Below, one piece after another: positions 33,700 through 42,193 of a stretch of DNA of 64,000 nt. The translations under genes and the position numbers were made by a program. The stretch's first letter is position 1. Each line of letters begins with the position of its first letter. The stretch lies in assembly GCA_003220435.1 (NCBI GenBank), contig QHSL01000071.1, positions 28,538-92,537 on the forward strand, written 5' to 3'. The notes under the pieces are model-generated. The model was not told the origin of the DNA. It was given only the letters and a program-made list of their open reading frames with translations, and ran no database searches. The stretch comes from Candidatus Rokuibacteriota bacterium. Its GTDB lineage: Bacteria; Methylomirabilota; Methylomirabilia; Rokubacteriales; CSP1-6.

Positions 33700-36600
33700 A
33701 TGCTGCGTCTTCATCTGACGCTTCTCGGCGGCTTTCAGGCCCGACGTGGGTCCGGGGACGCCGTTGCCCTGCCCACGCGCAAGGCGCAGGCGCTCCTGGC
33801 CTACCTCGCGCTGCCACTCGGCCGAGCCCATCCCCGGGACAAGCTTGCATCGGTCCTCTGGGGCGGCATCCGCGAGGAATCCGCGCGGGCGAGTCTGCGG
33901 CAGGCGTTGTTCTCTCTCCGCCGAGCGCTGGGCGGAGAGGCATCCGCCGTGCTGCGACAGGAAGGCGACCTGGTGGCGTTGAGCCCGGCGGCGGTTGAAG
34001 TCGACGTCGCCGACTTCGAGCGCGCGGTGGCTACGGGGAGCGCCGAATCATTGGCGCGGGCGGCGGAGCTGTACCGCGGCGATCTGCTGGCCGGCCTCGG
34101 TGTCGACGAGACGCCGTTCGAAGAGTGGCTGCTGGGCGAGCGCGAGCGGCTGCGCGAGCTGGCGCTGGAAGGGCTGGCGAAGTTGCTGGCCCAGCAGCGC
34201 AAGGACGGAATGCTGGAGCCGGCGGTTCAGACAGCGCTGCGGCTGCTGATGCTAGACCCGCTGCAGGAGCCGGTGCACCGGACGCTGATGCGGCTCTATG
34301 CGCAGCTGGAGCGGCGCGGGGCGGCGCTCCGGCAATACCAGCAGTGCGTGAGCGTGATGCAGCGCGAGCTCGGCGTGGAGCCCCAGGCCGAGACGAAGGC
34401 GTTGTACCAGGAGATCCTCCGCGAGCGGCCTCGGCGGGCACGGCCGGACTCCGCGACGGAGCGCGGGGAGCTGTCGCAAGTGGTCGAGCACGGCGCGCTT
34501 GGCGCTACCGCCGAGACCGAGTTGATCGGGCGGACGGCGGACGTGGAACAGCTTTGTCGGACCCTCGACGCTGCGATCGCCGGCGCCGGGCGTGTCGTGG
34601 CGGTGCTGGGTGAGGGCGGCATCGGCAAGAGTCGTCTGGTCTCCGAGCTCGGAGGCGTCGCCGCCGGCCGGGGCATGACGGTCCTGCTCGGGCGTTCGTA
34701 CGAGTCGGAGCAGATCCTGCCGTTCGGGCCATGGGTCGACGCGATGCGCGCGGGCCGCATCGCGGCCGACGCGGAGCTGCTCGCGCGCCTGGGCCCAACG
34801 CTGCGACCGGAGCTGGCGAGGCTGTTGCCCGAGATCGGCGACGCTCCGGCCGCGGGTAGCGGGGCGACCGATGCCCGCCTCGTCTTCGAGAGCGTCGCCC
34901 AGCTGATCACTCAGCTCGCTGAGCGTCGCCCGGTGCTGGTGGTGCTCGAGGACCTCCACTGGGCCGACGAGACCAGTGCGCGGCTGCTCGCCTTCGCCGG
35001 TCGCCGGCTCGCCGGCAGCCGGGTGGTTCTGATCGCCACCGCGCGCGAGGAAGAGATGGTCGACGCGCCCGCGCTGCGGCGGGCGATCGACGATCTCCAG
35101 CGTGAGGACCGCGTGACGACCCTGGCGTTGCGGCCCCTGTCACGCCCGGACACGCTGGCGCTCGTCCGCGCCTTCGCGCGGCTCGGCGACGAGGCGGAGC
35201 TCGAACGGGTCGGCGAGCGCGCCTGGGCCGCGAGCGAGGGGAACCCCTTCGTCGCGGTCGAGACGGTGCGCGCTCATGCCGACAACGCCTGGGTCGCTCA
35301 CGAGGGAGGGCTCGCGCTCTCCGAGCGTGTCCGCGAGATCGTGGGCCGGCGTCTCGAGCGCCTGTCCGAGCGCGGACAGTCGCTTGCCGCCGTGGCGGCG
35401 GTGATCGGGCGAGAGTTCGAGTTCACGCTGCTCCAGCGGGCGGCGGGGCTCGAGGGCGAAGAGGCCGCCGCCGGTGTCGAGGAGCTCGTGCGACGCGGCG
35501 TCCTCCAGGGTGTGGGCGAGCGCTTCGACTTCATCCACGACCGGATTCGCGAGGTTGTCTCGGGTCGCCTCCTGTCGCCGCGCCGGAAGCTGCTCCATCT
35601 GCGGGTCGCGGAGGCGCTCGAGGCCGCGCGGTCACACGATCCAGACGTCGAGATGCTGTCCATCGGCCTTCACTACCGCGACGCCGAGGTCTGGGACAAG
35701 GCAGTTACATGTCTCCGGCAAGCGTCGCTCCTCGCGGCCCAGCGGGCTGCGTACCGCGAAGCCGCGAGCGGCTTCGATCATGCGCTGGCGGCGCTTCGCC
35801 GCCTCCCCCAGAGCCGGGAGGGAATGGAGCTGGCATACGAGATCAACAGCGAGCTGCGCGGCGCCGCGGTGCCGCCCGGCGATCTGCGAAAGCAGGTCGA
35901 AGCGCTGCGAGAGATGGAGACGATCGCGCAGGCGCTGGACGACCGTGACCGTCTAAGAGCGGCCTTGAGCGCCAGCATCTACACCCTGGGGGCGCTCGGC
36001 GACCACCCGGGCGCCGTGCGCGCCGGCGAGCGTGCGCGGGCCCTTCGAGCGGAGGCCGGAGATCTCCTCGGTCAGGCCGGATCGGATTCCATGATGAGTC
36101 GCGCCTACTACGCCATGGGGCAGTACTCCCGTACGATCGAGGCGGCGACACGCGCGTACACGGTGCTCACGGGCAAACTGATGTATGAGCGATCCACCCG
36201 CCTGGGCCTTCTCCAGTCGATCGCCGCCCGCGTCTGGGCGGCGATGGCGCTCGCCGAGCGAGGCGATTTCGTCGACGCGAACGCTCGGGTGGATGAAGCG
36301 ATTCACATCGCCGAGGTCGATCAGGGTACGCACGAGCGCGTCTGGTCACGCTTCGGCGGCGGTCGCGTGGCCTTCGTCCAGGGCGACCTCGAGCGGGCCG
36401 TCGCGCTTCTCGAGCCGATCCTGATTCTGGCCCGCGGGGACCTTGGCGTCTACGTTTCGCGAATCGCCTCGACGCTCGGCTCAGCCTACCTGTTCCTGGG
36501 GCGCACGGCCGAGGCGCTCACCTTACTGGAGCAGGCCGCCGATCACGGTCGCGCGATCGGCTTCCTGCACGGTCACTCGCTCGTGCTGGCGCTGCTGGCC

Positions 36601-36939
36601 GAGGGGTACCTGCGCGCCGGGCGACTCGACGACGCGAGCCGGACCGCCGCAGAGGCGCTCGAGCTCGCCCGAAAGCAAGGTGAGCGCGGCTGGGAGGCGT
36701 GGACGCTTCGGCTTCTCGGCGAGCTGGACTGCGAGCGCTCGGCGGCAGACGCTGCGACTCGCTACGGCGAGGCGCTCGCCCTCGCGGTCGAGCTCGGCAT
36801 GCGGCCGCTACAGGCGCACTGTCGACGGGGCCTCGCCGGGGTAATCCAGGCTCGCTCCGAGCTGTCCGCCGCCATCGCCCTCTATCGCGAAATGGGAATG
36901 ACGTTCTGGCTTCGACGCGCCGAGGTCGATCCCGCGTGA
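33700..36939 (+). CDS. SARP/BTAD-ATPase regulator, paralogue 2
   Basis: Also 1079 residues, with the same architecture as its upstream neighbour: winged helix (LTLLGGFQARRGS, TRKAQALLAYL), BTAD domain to about 245, Walker A GEGGIGKS (about 305-312), Walker B VLVVLEDLHWADE, then a helical repeat half. It starts 5 bases after the first gene stops and its stop overlaps the third gene start. It resembles paralogue 3 much more than paralogue 1, especially in the C-terminal half (YDADVWDKAV-type and LLEQAADHGRAIGFLHGHSLV blocks), so the array grew in steps. All ATPase motifs are intact, so it should be functional. Confidence 0.92.
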   Translation: MLRLHLTLLGGFQARRGSGDAVALPTRKAQALLAYLALPLGRAHPRDKLASVLWGGIREESARASLRQALFSLRRALGGEASAVLRQEGDLVALSPAAVEVDVADFERAVATGSAESLARAAELYRGDLLAGLGVDETPFEEWLLGERERLRELALEGLAKLLAQQRKDGMLEPAVQTALRLLMLDPLQEPVHRTLMRLYAQLERRGAALRQYQQCVSVMQRELGVEPQAETKALYQEILRERPRRARPDSATERGELSQVVEHGALGATAETELIGRTADVEQLCRTLDAAIAGAGRVVAVLGEGGIGKSRLVSELGGVAAGRGMTVLLGRSYESEQILPFGPWVDAMRAGRIAADAELLARLGPTLRPELARLLPEIGDAPAAGSGATDARLVFESVAQLITQLAERRPVLVVLEDLHWADETSARLLAFAGRRLAGSRVVLIATAREEEMVDAPALRRAIDDLQREDRVTTLALRPLSRPDTLALVRAFARLGDEAELERVGERAWAASEGNPFVAVETVRAHADNAWVAHEGGLALSERVREIVGRRLERLSERGQSLAAVAAVIGREFEFTLLQRAAGLEGEEAAAGVEELVRRGVLQGVGERFDFIHDRIREVVSGRLLSPRRKLLHLRVAEALEAARSHDPDVEMLSIGLHYRDAEVWDKAVTCLRQASLLAAQRAAYREAASGFDHALAALRRLPQSREGMELAYEINSELRGAAVPPGDLRKQVEALREMETIAQALDDRDRLRAALSASIYTLGALGDHPGAVRAGERARALRAEAGDLLGQAGSDSMMSRAYYAMGQYSRTIEAATRAYTVLTGKLMYERSTRLGLLQSIAARVWAAMALAERGDFVDANARVDEAIHIAEVDQGTHERVWSRFGGGRVAFVQGDLERAVALLEPILILARGDLGVYVSRIASTLGSAYLFLGRTAEALTLLEQAADHGRAIGFLHGHSLVLALLAEGYLRAGRLDDASRTAAEALELARKQGERGWEAWTLRLLGELDCERSAADAATRYGEALALAVELGMRPLQAHCRRGLAGVIQARSELSAAIALYREMGMTFWLRRAEVDPA

Positions 36940-39900
36940 GCCGACTCCACCTGACGCTTCTCGGCGGCTTCCAGGCGCGGCTCTCGGCGGAGAACTCCCT
37001 CGTCCTGCCGACGCGCAAGGCGCAGGCACTCCTGGCCTATCTCGCGCTGCCACTCGGCCAGGCTCACCCGCGCGACAAGCTCGCGTCCGTCCTCTGGGGC
37101 GGCATCCGCGAGGAATCGGCGCGCGCGAGTCTCCGCCAGGCGCTGTTCTCTCTCCGGCGTGCGCTCGGCGAGGAAGTCTCCGCCGTGCTGCGCCAGGACG
37201 GCGATCTGGTTGCGTTGAACCCGGCGGCGGTCGATGTGGATGTCGCCGATTTCGAGCGCGCGGTGGCCGCGGGGACGACAGAATCGCTGGCCCGGGCGGC
37301 GGAGACGTACCGCGGCGATCTCCTGGCGGGGCTCACCGTCGACGAGCCGCCCTTCGAGGAGTGGCTGCTCGGCGAGCGCGAGCGGCTGCGCGAGCTTGCG
37401 CTGGAGGGGCTGGCGAAGCTGTTGGGCCAGCAGCGCGGCGCCGGCCTTCTGGAGACTGCGGTACAGACGGCGCTGAAGCTGCTTGGGCTGGACCCGCTGC
37501 AGGAGCCCGTGCACCGCGTGCTGATGCGTCTCTACGCCGACCTCGGGCGTCGGGCCGCGGCGCTGAGGCAGTACCAGCAGTGTGTGAGCGTGCTCGCGCG
37601 CGAGCTCGGCGCCGAGCCCGAACCCCGGACCAAGGCGCTCTATCAGGATATTCTGCGTCAGCGGACGACGCGTTCGGCCGCGGCCGAAGCCGTCGCGCCC
37701 GCCCGCGCGGCTGGCGCGAGCGAGCACCGTGCGCCGGGGGCGAGTCACGACACCACGCTGCTCGGGCGAGCCGACGACCTGGACGCGCTACGCCGGGCGC
37801 TCCCGCTCGCACTCGGCGCCGACGGTCGGGTGGTGGCCGTGCTCGGCGAGGCCGGGATCGGCAAGAGCCGGCTGGTCGGCGAGCTCGCCACCGAGGCGGT
37901 GCGCCGGGGCGCGATGGTGTTGGTCGGGCGCTCGTACGAATCCGAGCAGATCCTGCCGTTCGGTCCCTGGGTGGACGCGCTGCGCGCGGGAAGGATCGGG
38001 GAGGACGTCGAGCTGCTCGAGCGACTCGGCGCCACGTTGCGCGCCGAGCTCGCGCGGCTCCTTCCCGAGGCGGGCCAGCCGCCCACAGCCGGTGCAGGCG
38101 ACGTCCGACCGGTGTTCGAAAGCGTCGCGCAGGTCGTCGGCCTGCTCGCCGGCCGTCAGTCGCTGTTGATCATCCTCGAGGATGTCCATTGGGCCGACGA
38201 GATGAGTGCCCGCCTGTTGGCCTTCGTCGGTCGGCGGCTGGCCGGGCGACCGGTCTTGCTGTTGGCGACCGCGCGAGAGGAGGAGCTCGCCGATCTCCCC
38301 GCGCTTCGCCAGGCGCTGGACGACCTGCGACGGGGTGGACTCATCGACACGCTGACGCTGGGGCCACTCTCACACCCCGACACGCTGGCGCTCGTCCGGG
38401 CGATCACGCGGAGCGGTGATGAGGCCGCAATCGAGCGGCTCGGCGAGCAGGCGTGGGCGGCGAGCGAGGGCAACCCGTTCGTTGCGGTGGAGACCGCGCG
38501 GGCATATGCGGAGGGCGCGGCGATCGGCGGCGCGCGCGGTGGGGCGCTTACCGAACGGGTGCGCGACCTCATCGGCCGGCGGCTCGAGCGCCTGTCCGAA
38601 CGCGGGCACACGCTCGCCGGCGTGGCCGCCGTGATCGGGCGCGAGTTCGAGTTCACGCTGCTGCATCGGGTTTCCGGGCTCACCGAGGACGATACGGCGG
38701 CCGGTGTCGAGGAGATGGTGCGCCGGCGCATCCTCCATGGTCTGGGCGAGCGCTTCGACTTCACCCACGACCGGATTCGCGACGTCGCCTACGCACGCAT
38801 CCTGGCGCCCCGCCGCAAGCTGCTCCATCGGCGGATCGCCGAGACGCTGGAGGCTGCCCGGAAGGATAACCCAAACATCGAGGCGCTGCCGATCGGCCTC
38901 CACTACCGTGACGCCGACGTCTGGGACAAGGCCGTCGAACATCTGCGGGAGGCCGCGAAGCGAGCGGCGGAGCGAGGGGCGTTTCGCGACTCGGCGAGCT
39001 GCTCCGAGCAGGCGCTTGCCGCGCTGCGCCAGCTCCCCGAGAGCCGAGAGCGGATGGTGCGGATGCACGACGTGATGGGAGGGCTGCGCACGGCGCTGAT
39101 CCCGCTCGGCGACCTCAAGCGACAGGTGCAGACCCTCGAGGAGATGATCGCGATCGCTGAGGGGCTCGGCGATCGGGGTCGGCTCGCCAAGATTCTCGGG
39201 TCGGCCGGCTACACCCTGGGGGCCCTTGGTGAGCACCAGCGTGCCATCGAAATTGCCAAGCGCGGCCGGGCGCTCGCCGAGGAGTCCGGCGATCTCCTCA
39301 CGATCGCGGGGGCCGACGCGATGATGGGCCGCGCCAACTATGCGCTCGGGAACTATGCAACCACGATCGAGACGGCCAGTCGGGCTTTCGCCGCGGTGGA
39401 GGTGGAGTCGGGCTACGATCGCTTCGGTCCCCAGTCGAAGTTCCAGGCCGTCGGAGCACGCGTGTGGGTGGCGATGTCGCTCGCCGAGCAGGGCCACTTT
39501 GCCGCCGCGAACACCCGGAGCGTGGAGGCTGTCGCCATCGCCGACAGGGCCGAGGCTCCGCATGAGCGCGTCTGGTCGCGCTTCGGCGCCGGTCGAGTCG
39601 CGTTCGTCCAGGGGGAGCTCGAGCGGGCGGCCGCGTTCCTGGAGGCGATCCTGCCCCAGGCGCGCAGCGAGCTGAGTATCTACATCTCACGGATCGCTTC
39701 GACGCTCGGCTCGGTGCGCCTGCTCGCGGGACGGACCGCCGAGGCGCTGCCCCTGCTGGAGCAGGCGGCCGAGCACGGTCAAGCGATCGGCTTCATGCAC
39801 GGCCACTCGCTCGTGCTGGCGCTGCTGGCCGAGGGCTACCTCCGCGCCGGGCGACTAGACGACGCAAGCCGGACCGCCGGCGAGGCGCTCGCGCTGGCAC

Positions 39901-40184
39901 GCAAGCTGGGTGAGCGCGGCTGGGAGGCGTGGACGCTTCGGGTGCTCGGCGAGCTGGACGCGGAGCGCTCGTCGGCAGACGCCGCGGCTCGCTATGGCGA
40001 GGCGCTCGCCCTCGCGGTCGAGCTCGGCATGCGGCCGCTGGAGGCGCACTGTCGGCGGGGCCTCGCCAGAATTGCCCATGCTCGCTCCGAGCTGTCCGCC
40101 GCCGTCGACCTCTACCGCGAAATGGGAATGACGTTCTGGCTTCGACGCGCCGAGGGCGATCTCGCGGACACTCGCCTCCCGTGA
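36936..40184 (+). CDS. SARP/BTAD-ATPase regulator, paralogue 3
   Basis: A 1082-residue protein starting at a GTG that overlaps the TGA of paralogue 2. Domain order is the same: winged helix (LTLLGGFQARLSAENS), BTAD, ATPase with Walker A GEAGIGKS and Walker B LLIILEDVHWADE, then helical repeats ending EMGMTFWLRRAEGDL. The frame continues upstream but only through the previous gene. Close identity with paralogue 2 over long stretches suggests a fairly recent tandem duplication. The most divergent parts relative to paralogue 2 are the BTAD-ATPase linker (about 245-275) and parts of the repeat region. Confidence 0.92.
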   Translation: MSRLHLTLLGGFQARLSAENSLVLPTRKAQALLAYLALPLGQAHPRDKLASVLWGGIREESARASLRQALFSLRRALGEEVSAVLRQDGDLVALNPAAVDVDVADFERAVAAGTTESLARAAETYRGDLLAGLTVDEPPFEEWLLGERERLRELALEGLAKLLGQQRGAGLLETAVQTALKLLGLDPLQEPVHRVLMRLYADLGRRAAALRQYQQCVSVLARELGAEPEPRTKALYQDILRQRTTRSAAAEAVAPARAAGASEHRAPGASHDTTLLGRADDLDALRRALPLALGADGRVVAVLGEAGIGKSRLVGELATEAVRRGAMVLVGRSYESEQILPFGPWVDALRAGRIGEDVELLERLGATLRAELARLLPEAGQPPTAGAGDVRPVFESVAQVVGLLAGRQSLLIILEDVHWADEMSARLLAFVGRRLAGRPVLLLATAREEELADLPALRQALDDLRRGGLIDTLTLGPLSHPDTLALVRAITRSGDEAAIERLGEQAWAASEGNPFVAVETARAYAEGAAIGGARGGALTERVRDLIGRRLERLSERGHTLAGVAAVIGREFEFTLLHRVSGLTEDDTAAGVEEMVRRRILHGLGERFDFTHDRIRDVAYARILAPRRKLLHRRIAETLEAARKDNPNIEALPIGLHYRDADVWDKAVEHLREAAKRAAERGAFRDSASCSEQALAALRQLPESRERMVRMHDVMGGLRTALIPLGDLKRQVQTLEEMIAIAEGLGDRGRLAKILGSAGYTLGALGEHQRAIEIAKRGRALAEESGDLLTIAGADAMMGRANYALGNYATTIETASRAFAAVEVESGYDRFGPQSKFQAVGARVWVAMSLAEQGHFAAANTRSVEAVAIADRAEAPHERVWSRFGAGRVAFVQGELERAAAFLEAILPQARSELSIYISRIASTLGSVRLLAGRTAEALPLLEQAAEHGQAIGFMHGHSLVLALLAEGYLRAGRLDDASRTAGEALALARKLGERGWEAWTLRVLGELDAERSSADAAARYGEALALAVELGMRPLEAHCRRGLARIAHARSELSAAVDLYREMGMTFWLRRAEGDLADTRLP

Positions 40185-40227
40185 TCTCGCCACAACGCCA
40201 GACGACCGGGACCTGCGCCGCGGGCGG

Positions 40228-40812
40228 TCAGCCGAGCAGGTCGCGAACCGTAACCGTCAGGTCGGGGAAGGCGAGCGGAGCGAATCGCTCATCAGCAGGC
40301 GGAATGGACACGTCGCGATAGCTCGAGGTCCCGGGCCCGCGATGGATCTCGACCCGGCTCGCCTCGAGGTCGACCAGCCAAGCCTCTCCCACGCCAGCCC
40401 GAGCGTACAGTGGCAACTTGGTCCGGCGGTCGTAGAGCAGCGACGAATCAGCGACCTCGATGAGCAGACGAACGGCGGGCGGCTCGGGCAAGCCGCTCGC
40501 GTAGAAGTCGGCGCGCGGAGCGAGCAGCATGATGTCGGGCTCCGGCTCCGACTGATGGCGGACCAGGAGCAACGGGTTCTGGATCCACACGACCGCCCGA
40601 TCGCCCAGTCGGATCGAGAAAAGATGGTGGATCCTTGCCACGGTCGCGGCGTGGCGGCTGCCGATCGGCGTCATTTCGAAGATCTCGCCCTCGATGAGCT
40701 CGACCCGGTCGTCCGCGCCGAGGATGCCGGTCTCGCCCATGCGGTGGTACTCGTCGAGCGTGAAGCGACGGCGTCTCTGAGTAACGGCCACGTTATCCTC
40801 GCCCTCCGCCAT
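40228..40812 (-). CDS. Uma2-family putative endonuclease, copy 2
   Basis: A 194-residue Uma2/DUF820 protein with RRRFTLDEYHRMGETGILGADDRVELIEG, PEPDIMLLAP and LLIEVADSSLLYDRRTKLPLYA. The DRxxK of the presumed PD-(D/E)XK site is intact, unlike in the copy at 19402. The two genes share nucleotide stretches, for example around their stop codons. It converges on the third regulator and diverges from threonine synthase. The cellular role of Uma2 proteins is unknown. Confidence 0.87.
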   Translation of the reverse strand: MAEGEDNVAVTQRRRRFTLDEYHRMGETGILGADDRVELIEGEIFEMTPIGSRHAATVARIHHLFSIRLGDRAVVWIQNPLLLVRHQSEPEPDIMLLAPRADFYASGLPEPPAVRLLIEVADSSLLYDRRTKLPLYARAGVGEAWLVDLEASRVEIHRGPGTSSYRDVSIPPADERFAPLAFPDLTVTVRDLLG

Positions 40813-40893
40813 TCCGCTGCGCCTCCTGCCTGCGGTCAATGCCGCGGATCGGATACACTGCTCGCGAGGCGATTCTACCGCCGGAGAGGCCCG

Positions 40894-42132
40894 ATGAGTT
40901 TCGTCAGCCACGTCGAGTGCACGATTTGCGGCGCCCGTCACGACGCTCGGCACCTGCTGACGGTCTGCGAGAAGTGCGGACAGATGCTCGCGGTGCGGTA
41001 CGACCTCGAGCGCGTGAAGGCAAGCGTCACGAAAGATGCGCTTCGCCAGCGCGCCGCCGGCATGTACCGCTTCCGCGAGCTCACCCCGCTGGACGACGCG
41101 GAGCAGCCAGTGACGCTCGGCGAGGGCGGAACGCCGCTCCTCGACCTCCCGCGGCTGGCCGCCCACCTCGGGATCCGGCGGCTCTGGGCGAAGGACGAGG
41201 GCCAGAACCCGACCGGATCGTTCAAGGCGCGCGGCTTGGGGATGGCGATCACCCGCTCGCGAACCCTCGGCGCCCGCGGCTTCGTCATTCCCTCCGCCGG
41301 TAACGCTGGCGGCGCCGCGGCGGTGTACGCGGCGCGGTGCGGCCTGCCGTGCGTGGTCATCGTGCCGCGCGGCACGCCGCCGGCCGCCGTCGCCGAGGCG
41401 CAGATTGCCGGCGCCCACGTCTTCACGATCGAGGGCTCCATCGCCACCGCCGGGCGGGTCGTCGCGAAGGCCGCGCCCGCGCTGGGCTGGTTCGATCTCT
41501 CGACGCTCAAGGAGCCGTACCGCCTCGAGGGCAAGAAGACGATCGGGCTCGAGCTGGCCGAGCAGCTCGACTGGCGCATGCCCGACGTCCTGCTCTATCC
41601 GACCGGAGGCGGCACCGGGCTCGTCGGGATCCCGAAGGGCTACGAGGAGCTCCGCGCGATGGGCTGGCTCTCGGGCCCGCTTCCGCGCTTCTTCGCCGTG
41701 CAAGCCGAGGGCTGCGCGCCGGTGGTCAAGGCGTTCGCGGAGGGCGCGGAGAACACGGCGGCGTGGGAGAACCCGACGACGCACGCTGCCGGCCTGCGCG
41801 TGCCGTCACCGTTCGCCGGGCGCCAGATGCTTCGCTTGCTGCGCGACACGCGCGGCGGCGCGCTGGCGGTCAGCGAGAAGGCGATCCAGGAGGCGCAGCG
41901 CCTGATCGCGCGCACCGAGGGGACCTGGACCGCGCCCGAATCGGCGGCGCTCGTCGCCGCGCTCTTGTTGATGAAGGCCGCGGGCGAGGTCGGCCGAGAC
42001 CTCGAGATCATGCTGATCTTCACCGGCGCCGGCCTCAAGTACGCGCCCCCGCCGCTCGAAGCTCCCACCGATCTCGCGGGCACCGAGGAGCAGGTTCTCC
42101 TCCAGGTCCGCCGGGGCGTAACCGGGGCTTAA
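40894..42132 (+). CDS. thrC: Threonine synthase
   Basis: A 412-residue pyridoxal-phosphate enzyme converting phosphohomoserine to threonine. The lysine that binds PLP is in NPTGSFKARG, and the phosphate-binding glycines are in YPTGGGTGLVG. The N-terminus has four cysteines in two pairs (CTICG and CEKCG), a small zinc-ribbon-like domain found in one threonine synthase group. The ATG has a GGAGAGG ribosome site. It stands alone with its own promoter region (a TACACT at 40854-40859 may be the -10). Confidence 0.9.
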   Translation: MSFVSHVECTICGARHDARHLLTVCEKCGQMLAVRYDLERVKASVTKDALRQRAAGMYRFRELTPLDDAEQPVTLGEGGTPLLDLPRLAAHLGIRRLWAKDEGQNPTGSFKARGLGMAITRSRTLGARGFVIPSAGNAGGAAAVYAARCGLPCVVIVPRGTPPAAVAEAQIAGAHVFTIEGSIATAGRVVAKAAPALGWFDLSTLKEPYRLEGKKTIGLELAEQLDWRMPDVLLYPTGGGTGLVGIPKGYEELRAMGWLSGPLPRFFAVQAEGCAPVVKAFAEGAENTAAWENPTTHAAGLRVPSPFAGRQMLRLLRDTRGGALAVSEKAIQEAQRLIARTEGTWTAPESAALVAALLLMKAAGEVGRDLEIMLIFTGAGLKYAPPPLEAPTDLAGTEEQVLLQVRRGVTGA

Positions 42133-42193
42133 CAGGGTCTTTCGTCGGTGGTAGCATCGGGCCACCTCAGCGCGAGTTTCAGGAGGCTGGCCC

